Assembly: GCF_943914565.1 (NCBI RefSeq) | Contig: NZ_CALUCN010000009.1 | Span: forward strand, 1-64,000 | Direction of reading: 5' to 3' | DNA: 64,000 nucleotides | Source of the DNA: an uncultured Tessaracoccus sp. | Lineage (GTDB): Bacteria > Actinomycetota > Actinomycetes > Propionibacteriales > Propionibacteriaceae | In this document: in pieces, positions 7,640 to 15,700 of the stretch | How positions within the stretch are numbered: the first letter of the stretch is position 1 | How the letters are laid out: each line of letters begins with the position of its first letter | Position numbers and translations under genes: made by a program | The notes under the pieces: model-generated | The model's input: the letters and a program-made list of their open reading frames with translations, nothing else | The model's database searches: none | What the model was told of the DNA's origin: nothing

Positions 7640-8626
7640 ATGTGCGCGATGACCACCGGTGATGAACAGCCCTCGACCATCCGTGCCGCGCCGCGCGTGG
7701 TGCACACGGGCCCGGCCGTCGTCGACCTCGTGATGGAGGTCGATCGGTTCCCGGACGTGGGCGGCGACGTGTTCGCCAGCCGGCACGCGATGCACGCCGG
7801 CGGTGGCACCAACGTGATGGTCGCCGCCCGCAGGGCGGGTGCCGACGTGGTCTACGCCAGCACGCACGGCACGGGGCCGTTCGGGGACCTCGTGCGTCGG
7901 ACACTCGTCGCGGAGGGCATCTCGATCGCGACACCGGCCTCCACCGACGGGGACACCGGGTTCTGCGTCGCGGTGACGGACGCCGAGGCCGAACGCACGT
8001 TCCTGTCCTCGTGGGGCGTCGAGGCCCGAGCGGGTGCCGCGGAGCTGCGCCACGTCGAGGCGCGGTCGGGCGACGTCGTCTCGGTCACCGGGTACTCCGG
8101 GATGCACGAGACGAGCGCGCACGCCGTTGCGCAGTACCTGGACGCACTCCCGACGGGGGCCCTGGTCGTCGTGGATCCTGCGCCGGTCGTGGGCGACGTG
8201 CCGGCGGAGTTCCTGCGTGCGGTCACGTCCCGTGCGGATGTGTGGAGCAGCAACGAGCCCGAGGCCTGCGTGCTCGCAGGTCGTCTCGGGCTCGAGGTCG
8301 GCGTTCGGGACCGGGCGGCGCTCTGTGCCGCCCTGGCGCAGCGCATCGACGGCGTCGTCGTGCTGCGGGTCGGATCCGACGGGTGCTTCGTCGCGCGCCC
8401 CGGTGAGCGGGCTCGCCACTTCCCTGCCCATCGCGTCGAGGCCGTGGACACCAACGGCGCCGGCGACGCGCACGTCGGGGTGATGTGCGGGCGACTCTCC
8501 CTCGGCCGCCCGCTCGAGGAAGCCATCGAATGGGCCAACACGGCCGCTGCCCTGGCGGTGACCCGGTTCGGACCTGCGACGTGCCCCTCCATGCGGGAGA
8601 TCCTGCAGCGACAGGGTCACGGCTGA
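7640..8626 (+). CDS. PfkB-family carbohydrate kinase
   Basis: A 328-residue ribokinase-like kinase of cytoplasmic sugars or nucleosides. The N-terminal glycine-rich part (FPDVGGDVFASRHAMHAGGGTNVMVAARRAGADV) is the first PfkB region. The second signature DTNGAGDAHVG lies near residue 270, with the catalytic Asp of GAGD; Asn replaces the more common Thr of DTxGAGD. No substrate can be named: ribose, fructose, ADP-linked sugars and nucleosides are all phosphorylated by this family. TATCGT lies 7 bases upstream of the ATG at 7640, so the message may be leaderless; a second ATG at 7649 is a possible start. Divergent from the secreted EEP gene, with 140 bp between them. Confidence 0.85.
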   Translation: MCAMTTGDEQPSTIRAAPRVVHTGPAVVDLVMEVDRFPDVGGDVFASRHAMHAGGGTNVMVAARRAGADVVYASTHGTGPFGDLVRRTLVAEGISIATPASTDGDTGFCVAVTDAEAERTFLSSWGVEARAGAAELRHVEARSGDVVSVTGYSGMHETSAHAVAQYLDALPTGALVVVDPAPVVGDVPAEFLRAVTSRADVWSSNEPEACVLAGRLGLEVGVRDRAALCAALAQRIDGVVVLRVGSDGCFVARPGERARHFPAHRVEAVDTNGAGDAHVGVMCGRLSLGRPLEEAIEWANTAAALAVTRFGPATCPSMREILQRQGHG

Positions 8627-8727
8627 GGTCGCCGCGAGGGAGCTCGGCCGGTGACCGCCGGAGGATGCCGCGCCGCGACCGCCGCGCGCCTCTGCAAGAA
8701 TGCTGGAAACGAAATGGAGTGACGCCA

Positions 8728-9192
8728 ATGAGTCTCGAGAAGCAGATCCACGACGACATGGTTGCCGCGGTGCGGGCCAAGGACAAGACCCTCACCACCA
8801 CCCTGCGCAGCGCGATCGCGGCGCTGAAGAAGGAGAAGGTGGCCGGCGACGTCGCCCGCGAGCTCACGGTCGACGAGGAGATCGCCGTCCTCCAGCACGA
8901 GGTCCGGGCGCGCAAAGACTCCGCGCAGGCCTACACCGACGGGGGCCGCCCCGAGCTCGCGGATGCCGAGCTCACTGAGGTCGAGGTGCTCAGCAAATAC
9001 CTCCCCGCAGACCTGACCGACGAGGAGCTCGACGCGATCATCGGCGAGGAGCTCGCCGCCGTCGAGGCCGCCAACGGCGAGAAGCCGACCATGCGGCAGA
9101 TGGGTGCCGTCATGAAGGCCGTGGGGGCCCGCGTCCAGGGACGCGCCGAGGGCGCGACCATCGCCGCGAAGGTCAAGGCCGCCCTGGCCTGA
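8728..9192 (+). CDS. YqeY/GatB-related domain protein
   Basis: A 154-residue protein made of a single GatB/YqeY domain. This is the tail domain of the amidotransferase subunit GatB, here as a stand-alone protein. The helical start MSLEKQIHDDMVAAVRAKDK, the central VDEEIAVLQHEVRARKDSAQAY and the closing MRQMGAVMKAVGARVQGRAEGATIAAKVKAAL are all typical. It may bind tRNA, but its role in the cell is not established. GGAG sits 9 bases upstream of the ATG. It stands between a PfkB kinase and pabAB with over 100 bp on either side and is probably its own transcription unit. Confidence 0.85.
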   Translation: MSLEKQIHDDMVAAVRAKDKTLTTTLRSAIAALKKEKVAGDVARELTVDEEIAVLQHEVRARKDSAQAYTDGGRPELADAELTEVEVLSKYLPADLTDEELDAIIGEELAAVEAANGEKPTMRQMGAVMKAVGARVQGRAEGATIAAKVKAALA

Positions 9193-9303
9193 TTCCCGAC
9201 GTGGCGCGGAGCCGTGTCGCTCGAGTGCGTCGGTGCGTCGTCGCTCCTGCCCACCGGCTCTGCCAGTGCCATCACGACGGTCGAAGCAGAAGGACGGAGC
9301 GCC

Positions 9304-11508
9304 ATGCAGGTGTTGCTCATCGACAACCATGACTCCTTCACCCACAACGTGGCGCACGACATCGCGCTCGTCACCGGCAGACTGCCCGACGTCGTCCTGA
9401 ACGACGACCCGCCGGTCCCTGCATCCGCCCTCACCCGATGGCTGGGAAGGTACGACGCCATCGTCGTCTCCCCCGGTCCCGGGACGCCCGAGTGCCCTGC
9501 CGACCTGGCGATGTCCCAGGTGGCCATCGCGCAAGGCGAGGTGCCGCTCCTCGGGATTTGTCTCGGCATGCAAGCGATTGCCCGCGACGCCGGTGTGCCA
9601 ATCATTCGCGCACCCCGTGCGGTGCACGGGGAGGTGGCAGAGGTCCGACACGATGGAGGTGGGCTGTTCACAGGGCTGGCCTCCCCACTCGCGATGGTGC
9701 GGTACCACTCGCTCATCGTCGATCGAGGCGCGTGTGAGTCCTGTGACGATCTCGTCGTCGACGCCTACGACGGCGACGTCATCATGGCTCTCCACCGCCG
9801 GAGTCGTCCCCAGTGGGGAGTGCAGGCACACCCGGAATCCATCTGCTCGGAGCACGGCCGCGATCTGCTGGCGCGGTTCTTCGACTTGGCCCGGGACTGG
9901 AATCGACGGCAGGGGCGTCCAGGAGCGGTCCACCCACGGTCCGTCACGACGACGGTCCCCGCAGTCAAGACGGGCTCGGATCCGACGTGGCACGTTCTTG
10001 TGCAACGCGTCCACACGACGGCAACCACCGAGGCGATCTTCGACGCCGTGTTTCGTGGTCAGCACCATGCGTGGTGGCTCGACACCGCCATCGGCGACGG
10101 CGTGTCGATCTGCGGTTCGGCGGCCGGGCCCTTGGCCAAGGTCGCCGTGGCCGCGCCCGGTGGGGTACGGGTGCGGGACGTGACGGGTCACCGCGAGTCG
10201 GCGCAGGGCCTGCTCGACCTGGTCGAGCGCACATCAGGATCGGTCCAGGTCGCCGATGTCGAGGGCGGTGCCCTCGATGCGACGCAGCTCCCCTTCGTCC
10301 CGGGGTGGGTGGGGTACGTGGGCTACGAACACGCCTGCCAATGGCTCGACCCGCATCGTGACGGCGCCGGCCAGGAGCCGGCGTCACGATCCGAGGACGC
10401 GGCGCCACCGGCCGTGCTCGTGTTCGGCGACCGCGTCGTCGCCGTCGACGGTGCCTCGGCGTGGGTGATGGCGCTGACGGACGGGCCTGTTGATGCCCAG
10501 CAACGAACATGGATCGCCCGGACCGCGGAACAGCTTCGTACCCTTGGGACACCGTCCTCAGTCCTTCCGAACCCTCCGTCCCGTGCCGAGGTCTCGGTGC
10601 GCCACGACCGGGCGGCGTACCTGCGGCTCATCGAGCGATGTCAAGCAGAGATCGCGGCAGGCGAGAGCTACGAGCTGTGTCTGACGAACCGCATTCTCGT
10701 TGCGGTCCGCTCGGACCCTTGGTGCTTGTACCGGCGGCTTCGACATCTCTCTCCCTGCCCGTTCGCCGCGTACCTCGGATTCGGGGATCACCACGTCCTG
10801 TCGGCCTCACCCGAACGGTTCCTGCGCGTGGATCCAAACGGGCAGGTTGAGGCCAAACCGATCAAGGGCACGAGGCCCCGCGCAGAGGACCCTGCCGACG
10901 ATGCGCGGCTGGCGGGCGAGCTCCTGGAGTCCGTCAAGGAGAGAGCCGAAAACCTCATGATCGTCGACCTGTTGAGAAATGACCTGTCACGCGTCTGCAC
11001 ACCTGGGACGGTCCATGTGCCATCCCTCTTCAACGTCGAGTCACACGCCAGTGTCCACCAACTCGTCAGTACGATTCGAGGCAAGCTGGCCCCTGCGAAC
11101 CGTTCGCTCGACGCCGTGCGCGCCGCACTCCCTGGCGGGTCAATGACCGGGGCCCCGAAGGAGCGATCGGTGTCGATCCTTCGGGGACTGGAAGCTGGCC
11201 CGCGCGGTGTGTACTCGGGAGTTGTCGGGTACTTCTCGTTGAACGGGGCCATCGACCTCTCGATCGTCATTCGAACGATTGTCCATCATGCCGACCACCT
11301 CGAGTTCGGGATGGGCGGCGCCATCACGACGCGGTCGGACGGTGTGGAGGAATGGCAAGAGACCCTCGTCAAGGCACGCACCCTCGGCGTGGCGCTCGGC
11401 ATCGATCTCGCGGCCCAACTGGACCGCTCACCCGGGAGTCAAGGGCTCGACGGTGCCGCCCCCACATCGGGAACGTCTGGCCAACGTGACGGACCCGTTC
11501 GTCCCTGA
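9304..11508 (+). CDS. pabAB: Fused aminodeoxychorismate synthase (PabA-PabB)
   Basis: A 734-residue bifunctional enzyme making 4-amino-4-deoxychorismate from chorismate and glutamine, the first step to p-aminobenzoate and folate. Residues 1-195 are the class I glutamine amidotransferase: nucleophile Cys86 in LGICLGMQ and the His176/Glu178 pair in QAHPES. The rest is the chorismate-binding component I. The motif PIKGT with Lys521 separates it from anthranilate synthase TrpE, which has PIAGT. Further family blocks are ERAENLMIVDLLRNDLSRVC and LPGGSMTGAPKERSV. The ATG at 9304, where the amidotransferase begins, is preceded by a GGACGGAG-type site. The next gene, pabC, lies convergently 42 bp away and supplies the following step. 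Confidence 0.92.
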   Translation: MQVLLIDNHDSFTHNVAHDIALVTGRLPDVVLNDDPPVPASALTRWLGRYDAIVVSPGPGTPECPADLAMSQVAIAQGEVPLLGICLGMQAIARDAGVPIIRAPRAVHGEVAEVRHDGGGLFTGLASPLAMVRYHSLIVDRGACESCDDLVVDAYDGDVIMALHRRSRPQWGVQAHPESICSEHGRDLLARFFDLARDWNRRQGRPGAVHPRSVTTTVPAVKTGSDPTWHVLVQRVHTTATTEAIFDAVFRGQHHAWWLDTAIGDGVSICGSAAGPLAKVAVAAPGGVRVRDVTGHRESAQGLLDLVERTSGSVQVADVEGGALDATQLPFVPGWVGYVGYEHACQWLDPHRDGAGQEPASRSEDAAPPAVLVFGDRVVAVDGASAWVMALTDGPVDAQQRTWIARTAEQLRTLGTPSSVLPNPPSRAEVSVRHDRAAYLRLIERCQAEIAAGESYELCLTNRILVAVRSDPWCLYRRLRHLSPCPFAAYLGFGDHHVLSASPERFLRVDPNGQVEAKPIKGTRPRAEDPADDARLAGELLESVKERAENLMIVDLLRNDLSRVCTPGTVHVPSLFNVESHASVHQLVSTIRGKLAPANRSLDAVRAALPGGSMTGAPKERSVSILRGLEAGPRGVYSGVVGYFSLNGAIDLSIVIRTIVHHADHLEFGMGGAITTRSDGVEEWQETLVKARTLGVALGIDLAAQLDRSPGSQGLDGAAPTSGTSGQRDGPVRP

Positions 11509-11550
11509 GCGCCATCGGTCCACGGCAACCGACACTGAGGGTGGTGCCCG

Positions 11551-12327
11551 TCAGCCATGGGCAGGACGACGGTTCCCCACCGGGTCCAACGCCGCGTCGA
11601 GCGCCGCACGCCACGACTGAAATCGTCGCCCGACGCCGGGGGTGATCGTGTCCTCACCCAACCAGGCGGTCACGAGACGAAGGCCTTGGTAGGCGTTGAG
11701 GAGCCATGCCTCACAGCCGTCGAGGTCCGACAGCTCGGCCGAGACCCGACGGACCTCCAGACCCAGCCCCCGCGCCCGCTCCTCAACCAGCCTCCGCGTC
11801 ACACTCGGCAGGACAGGGAGCCCGGCGGAGGGAACGCACAGTGCGTCTTCGTCCCACCAGACGACGGCGGCATGGCCCGCCTCGAGGACACGACCGGAGG
11901 CGCTTCGCAACAGGACCTCGTCAGCTCCAGTCTCTCGGGCCGTGGCGATCAGCCCGGCGGCGAGGGCGAGATCGGGGCCCTTGACCAGTGGGTTCGAGCG
12001 GGGATCGCCCTTCGGCAGCACCCGTACTGACGCCGAAGGGTGACGGCAGGGGCCCCTACGGATGTCGAGGTACAGCGTGTCACCCACGAGCCTGACGCGC
12101 GGAAACCACTCCCCGACAGCCGGGATCACGCCCGCAGCGGCGTCGACCATCGCAGCGACGTCGAGTGCTGGCTCGCGCAAGGCAACTGACCGCGTGAACC
12201 GTTCACGATGAAGATCGAGCCGTCTGACGCGTCCGTCGACGTGACGCCAGGAGTCCGCGACTCGCACCGTTCCAGCGGGCTCCTCCGCGGGGATAAACCT
12301 TCTGCCGTCCCATGCGAGCGTCGTCAC
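11551..12327 (-). CDS. pabC: Aminotransferase class IV, probable aminodeoxychorismate lyase
   Basis: A 258-residue PLP-dependent class IV protein. Fold-type IV features are visible: the RLDLHRERF segment near residue 36, the PLP lysine in NPLVKGPDLAL about residue 140, and ADEVLLRSASGRVLEAGHAAVVWW followed by LPVLPSVTRRLV. In this context the likely reaction is elimination of pyruvate from 4-amino-4-deoxychorismate to give p-aminobenzoate. A branched-chain or D-amino-acid aminotransferase is the alternative, but the convergent pabAB neighbour favours PabC. The start is GTG at 12327, with TATGTT 6 bases upstream, so the message may be leaderless. Confidence 0.8.
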   Translation of the reverse strand: MTTLAWDGRRFIPAEEPAGTVRVADSWRHVDGRVRRLDLHRERFTRSVALREPALDVAAMVDAAAGVIPAVGEWFPRVRLVGDTLYLDIRRGPCRHPSASVRVLPKGDPRSNPLVKGPDLALAAGLIATARETGADEVLLRSASGRVLEAGHAAVVWWDEDALCVPSAGLPVLPSVTRRLVEERARGLGLEVRRVSAELSDLDGCEAWLLNAYQGLRLVTAWLGEDTITPGVGRRFQSWRAALDAALDPVGNRRPAHG

Positions 12328-12384
12328 TGCTCCAACATAGCCGCCGCGTCGATCCCCCGGAGCTCGGGATGCCGAGGCGTTCCG

Positions 12385-12461
<77 letters not shown>

Positions 12462-12541
12462 ATGGGCGTTTGCCCGAGGAGTGACTCTACCGCACAGTGC
12501 GCACGGTGCGCGAATCGAGATCGCGACGTGCTGGGTGCAGC

Positions 12542-12579
12542 ACGAGGGGCCGACCACCGGCAGGTGGCCGACCCCTCGT
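12542..12579 (-). terminator. Rho-independent-type terminator of hsp20
   Basis: Two 17-base arms (ACGAGGGGTCGGCCACC and its partner) with a 4-base loop form a very stable hairpin on the minus-strand RNA, with only two G-U wobbles. It starts 43 bases after the hsp20 stop. There is no U tract, as is common for actinobacterial terminators. Confidence 0.7.
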
Positions 12580-12622
12580 CGTGTGAGCCGCGCAAGCGTG
12601 ACGCGGCAGCGGGATCAGGCGG

Positions 12623-13072
12623 TCACTCGGACTGCTCCTCGCCCTCGACGTCGGCCTCGATGGCCTGCGATCCCTGCGACCGGGTGACGGTCACCTTGCG
12701 CGGCTTGGCCTCCTCCGCGACGGGGATCGTGATGGTGAGCACGCCGTCGGCGTAGTCGGCCGTGATGCGGTCGAGCGCGACGCCGGTGCCGAGGGTGATC
12801 TGACGGGCGTAGGTGCCGGCGGAACGCTCGCGGGCGAGCCACTCGGTGTCCTCGCCAGCGGCCGGCAGCTTGCGCTCGGCGCGGATGGTCATGGTGTTGT
12901 CCTCCACGTCGATGTCGATCGACTCGGGCTCCATGCCCGGGAGGTCGATCTTCGCGACGAAGGTCTCCTTCGAGCGGTAGAGGTCCATCGGCATCGCGGC
13001 GGTGCCGGGGGTGCGCAGGGCGCTGTTGAACGCCTTGCTGATCTCGCGGAACGGATCGTAGTACGTGGTCAT
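12623..13072 (-). CDS. hsp20: Small heat-shock protein (Hsp20/alpha-crystallin)
   Basis: A 149-residue cytoplasmic holdase chaperone. After a short N-terminal arm (YYDPFREISKAFNSALRTP), the alpha-crystallin domain runs from about residue 35 (DLYRSKETFVAKIDLPGMEPESIDIDVEDNTMTIRAERK). It includes the ERSAGTYARQITLG strand and ADYADGVLTITIPVAEEAKPRKV, which carries the I-x-V/I-like C-terminal motif. The start at 13072 has AGGAGG about 5 bases upstream; a longer frame would read through the operator region. Three HAIR-like elements just upstream suggest repression by HspR at normal temperature. A strong terminator follows, so it is probably monocistronic. Confidence 0.92.
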   Translation of the reverse strand: MTTYYDPFREISKAFNSALRTPGTAAMPMDLYRSKETFVAKIDLPGMEPESIDIDVEDNTMTIRAERKLPAAGEDTEWLARERSAGTYARQITLGTGVALDRITADYADGVLTITIPVAEEAKPRKVTVTRSQGSQAIEADVEGEEQSE

Positions 13073-13091
13073 TGCATCCTCCTGAACTGTG

Positions 13092-13166
13092 CTTGAGCCC
13101 GGTGGACTCAACTCATGACTTGAGTCTAGCACGCTCATGCCAAGGGTTGCGTCGCGGAGACTCAAG
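13092..13166. promoter_or_regulatory. Three tandem HAIR-type HspR operators
   Basis: The HspR site consensus is CTTGAGT-N7-ACTCAAG. Three copies occur: 13092-13112 (CTTGAGC-N7-ACTCAAC), 13119-13139 (CTTGAGT-N7-GCTCATG) and 13146-13166 (GTTGCGT-N7-ACTCAAG). Each matches 12 of 14 fixed positions, and consecutive copies are exactly 27 bp apart. They end 20 bp before the hsp20 start codon. A near-perfect palindrome GACTCAA/TTGAGTC between the first two copies is a by-product of their spacing. Confidence 0.7.
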
Positions 13167-13193
13167 ATTGCTGTTCGTCGTGCGAGAACACGA

Positions 13194-13222
13194 ACGCCCC
13201 CGACCCGAGCGGGCGGGGGCGT
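13194..13222 (-). terminator. Terminator of the tyrA-cmk-der run
   Basis: The arms ACGCCCCCG and CGGGGGCGT enclose an inner CCC/GGG pairing and a short loop. The hairpin lies 15 bases after the der stop codon. There is no clear U tract. Confidence 0.65.
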
Positions 13223-13237
13223 CCTGGTATGACCGGG

Positions 13238-14593
13238 TCAGCGCGCGTTGCGCTTCGCGCGGGCGCGGACCTCGACGTGGATCGGTGTGCCGCGGAAGCC
13301 GAAGTCCTCGCGGAGGCGCCGTTCGACGAACCGCGTGTACTGCGCGTCGAGCTGACCGCTGGTGAACAGCACGAACGTGGGCGGGCAGTTGTGCGCCTCG
13401 GTGCCGAAGAGGATCCTCGGCTGCTTGCCACCGCGCACCGGGTGCGGGTGCGACGCGGCGAGCCGGCCCAGGAAGGCGTTGAACTTGCCGGTGGAAATCC
13501 TCGTCTCCCAGCCCTGGGCGGCCTCCTCGATGGCCTTCGACAGCTTGTCGACGTTGCGTCCGGTGAGCGCGGAGATGTTCACCGTGGGGGCCCAGTGGAA
13601 TCCGACGAGGTCCCGGTCGATCTCGCGTTCGAGGTAGTGGCGGCGTTCCTCGTCGGTGAGGTCCCACTTGTTGAAGGCGATCACGAGCGCGCGCCCGCCC
13701 TCCTCGATCGAGCTCAGGATGCGCAGGTCCTGCTCCGAGATCGGTTCGGAGGCGTCGATCACCATGATGCAGACCTCGGCGCGCTCGATCGCGGCCTGGG
13801 TGCGCAGGCTCGCGTAGTACTCGTGGCCAGAGGCCTCCTTGACCCGCTTGCGGATCCCGGCGGTGTCGACGAAGTGGTACAGATTGCCACCGACCTCGAC
13901 GATCTCGTCGACCGGGTCCACCGTCGTCCCGGAGACGTCCGAGACCACCGAACGCTGCTGGCGCGCCAGCTTGTTCAGCAGCGACGACTTGCCGACGTTG
14001 GGCTTGCCGACGATGGCGACGCGACGCGGTCCGGAGCGTTCGACCTCCGGCGTCTCGGGGGCGTCTGGCAGGGCGTCGAGGATGGCGTCGAGCAGGTCGC
14101 CGGAGCCGCGCCCGTGCAGGGCGGAAACCGGCATCGGCTCCCCCAGACCGAGGTTCCACATCGTCGCAGCCATGATCTCGTGGCTCTGGTCGTCGACCTT
14201 GTTGGCCGCGAGGATCACCGGCTTGTTGCTGCGACGCAACACCCGCACGACAGCCTCGTCCTCGTCGAGGGTGCCGACCGTGGCGTCGACGACGAACACG
14301 ACGGCGTCGGCAGAGGCGATCGCCAGCTCGGCCTGGTCGGCGATCATCGCCGCCATCCCCTTGCCCGCGGAGACCCAGCCGCCGGTGTCGACGACGATGA
14401 AGTCCTTGCCGTTCCAGTTGGCGTCGTAGCTGATCCGGTCCCTCGTCACGCCGGGCTGGTCCTGCACGACAGCCGCGCGCCGGCCGAGGATGCGGTTCAC
14501 CAAGGTCGACTTGCCGACGTTGGGTCGGCCGACGACGGCGACCACCGGCTTGATGGTGGTCTCGGGGGATTCCACGAAGATGTCGTCGGTCAC
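13238..14593 (-). CDS. der: Ribosome-biogenesis GTPase Der (EngA)
   Basis: A 451-residue protein with two tandem GTPase domains, needed for late assembly of the 50S subunit. The first P-loop GRPNVGKS is at 22-29 with DTGG and NKVD further on. The second, GKPNVGKS, is at 196-203 with DTAG and NKWD. A KH-like RNA-binding domain fills the C-terminus (about 360-451, with HPHPVRGGKQPRILFGTEAHNCPPTFVLF). The start is GTG at 14593 behind AGGAGG. It is the last gene of the tyrA-cmk run, but 138 bp of non-coding sequence precede it, so it may also have its own promoter. Confidence 0.96.
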   Translation of the reverse strand: MTDDIFVESPETTIKPVVAVVGRPNVGKSTLVNRILGRRAAVVQDQPGVTRDRISYDANWNGKDFIVVDTGGWVSAGKGMAAMIADQAELAIASADAVVFVVDATVGTLDEDEAVVRVLRRSNKPVILAANKVDDQSHEIMAATMWNLGLGEPMPVSALHGRGSGDLLDAILDALPDAPETPEVERSGPRRVAIVGKPNVGKSSLLNKLARQQRSVVSDVSGTTVDPVDEIVEVGGNLYHFVDTAGIRKRVKEASGHEYYASLRTQAAIERAEVCIMVIDASEPISEQDLRILSSIEEGGRALVIAFNKWDLTDEERRHYLEREIDRDLVGFHWAPTVNISALTGRNVDKLSKAIEEAAQGWETRISTGKFNAFLGRLAASHPHPVRGGKQPRILFGTEAHNCPPTFVLFTSGQLDAQYTRFVERRLREDFGFRGTPIHVEVRARAKRNAR

Positions 14594-14731
14594 GGTCGCT
14601 CCTCCTGGTACGTGTGGCGGCCCCCAAGTCTATCGGCCGGGTCCGGGTGGGTTCTCCACAGGAAGCGTGTGGGCAGCGCCCGGGGCCGGCTCGCCATGCC
14701 CGAGGACTCGAGTGCCTCGACGAGCCAGCCG

Positions 14732-15055
14732 TCAGGAGGCCGCGTTCTCGAGGACGTGGAAGGCGGGCTCCTCGTAGGGATGGGCGTCGCGGAGGGCGGC
14801 GACGACGGCGTCGCGGACGGGGCGCGGGAACGTCAGTTCGACCCGGTCCTCGTCGACGTGTTCCAGACGGCCCACCTCGCCGATCGTGGGGTTCGCGGCG
14901 CCGATCGGTCGGAACTGGCCCCGGCCGCGCAGGACGAAGGCGCAGTGCTCGTACTCCCCCACGCGCCCGGCGCCAGCGGCGAAGAGGGCGGCGAGCACGT
15001 CGTCGGTGGCGTCGACGGGGACGTAGCACACCAGCACGTCGAGCGGCTCAGCCAC
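14732..15055 (-). CDS. YqfO/CutA-like small domain protein
   Basis: A 107-residue protein resembling the small ferredoxin-like insert domain of NIF3/YqfO proteins, found here alone. The start LDVLVCYVPVDATDDVLAALFAAGAGRVGEYEHCAFVLRG and the end DAVVAALRDAHPYEEPAFHVL are the recognisable parts; HPYEEPA is characteristic. Trimeric CutA-like assembly is likely by fold, but the function is unknown. The GTG start at 15055 overlaps the cmk stop by 8 bases (GTGGCTGA), implying coupled translation. It is followed by a 138-bp gap with no gene before der. Confidence 0.7.
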   Translation of the reverse strand: MAEPLDVLVCYVPVDATDDVLAALFAAGAGRVGEYEHCAFVLRGRGQFRPIGAANPTIGEVGRLEHVDEDRVELTFPRPVRDAVVAALRDAHPYEEPAFHVLENAAS

Positions 15056-15698
15056 GGGGGAACAGCTCCTCGATCCGGGCCACGACCTCGTCGGGGGTGA
15101 TGAACGTCGAGTCGATGACGACGACCCCCTCGGCCGCGTCGGTGAAGTTGGAGACCGTGGAGTCGTCCCGGTCGCGGCGCAGCACCTGGTCGGTCACCGA
15201 CGCGTGGTCGGCCTTGCCGGCGAGCTCGGCCTCGCGCCTGGCGACGCGGGCGGCCGGGTCGGCGACGAGGAGCACGCGCACGTCGGCGTCGGGGGCCACG
15301 ACGGTGGTGATGTCCCTGCCCTCGACGACGATGCGCCGGGCGGCCTCGTCGATGATGGCGCGCATCCGTGCGGTGAGCACCTCGCGCACGTCGAGGATCG
15401 TCGCCACACGCGAGACCGCGGCCGAGATGCGCGGCTCGCGGATCTCCTCGGTGACGTCGCGGCCGTTGATGTGCAGGCGGTTGCCCTCGATGTCGGTGTC
15501 GATCACGAGGTCGGCCTCGCGCACGTAGCGGGCGACGTCGTCGTCCGCGATCCGCTCGGCGAGCACGCCCGCGGTGGCAGCGCGGTACATCGCGCCGGTG
15601 TCGAGGTAGCCGAGCCCGTGCTTCGCGGCGAGGAGCCGCGCGGTCGTCGACTTCCCCGAACCGCTCGGGCCGTCGATCGCGATGAGCAGTGAATCCAT
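15048..15698 (-). CDS. cmk: Cytidylate kinase
   Basis: A 216-residue NMP kinase that phosphorylates CMP and dCMP with ATP in nucleotide salvage and synthesis. The P-loop IDGPSGSGKST is at the N-terminus, followed by GLGYLDTGAMYRA, which binds the CMP. EIREPRISAAVSRVA and the lid region GRDITTVVAPDADVRVLLVADP follow. Length is normal for bacterial Cmk. The ATG at 15698 begins at the P-loop strand. Only 2 bp separate it from the tyrA stop, so it is part of the prcB-prcA-tyrA-cmk run. Confidence 0.95.
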   Translation of the reverse strand: MDSLLIAIDGPSGSGKSTTARLLAAKHGLGYLDTGAMYRAATAGVLAERIADDDVARYVREADLVIDTDIEGNRLHINGRDVTEEIREPRISAAVSRVATILDVREVLTARMRAIIDEAARRIVVEGRDITTVVAPDADVRVLLVADPAARVARREAELAGKADHASVTDQVLRRDRDDSTVSNFTDAAEGVVVIDSTFITPDEVVARIEELFPRG

Positions 15699-15700
15699 GA

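Noticed and set aside
11509..11550. Terminator between pabAB and pabC (CTGAGGG ... CCCGTCAG)
   Set aside because: The stem is short with a bulge and runs into the pabC stop; too weak to list.
13107..13126. Palindrome GACTCAA ... TTGAGTC as a separate operator
   Set aside because: It is formed by the facing half-sites of two HAIR elements; the half-site order fits HAIR, not an independent site.
14594..14731. A small gene between the YqfO-like gene and der
   Set aside because: No frame with start, ribosome site and plausible composition; treated as non-coding.
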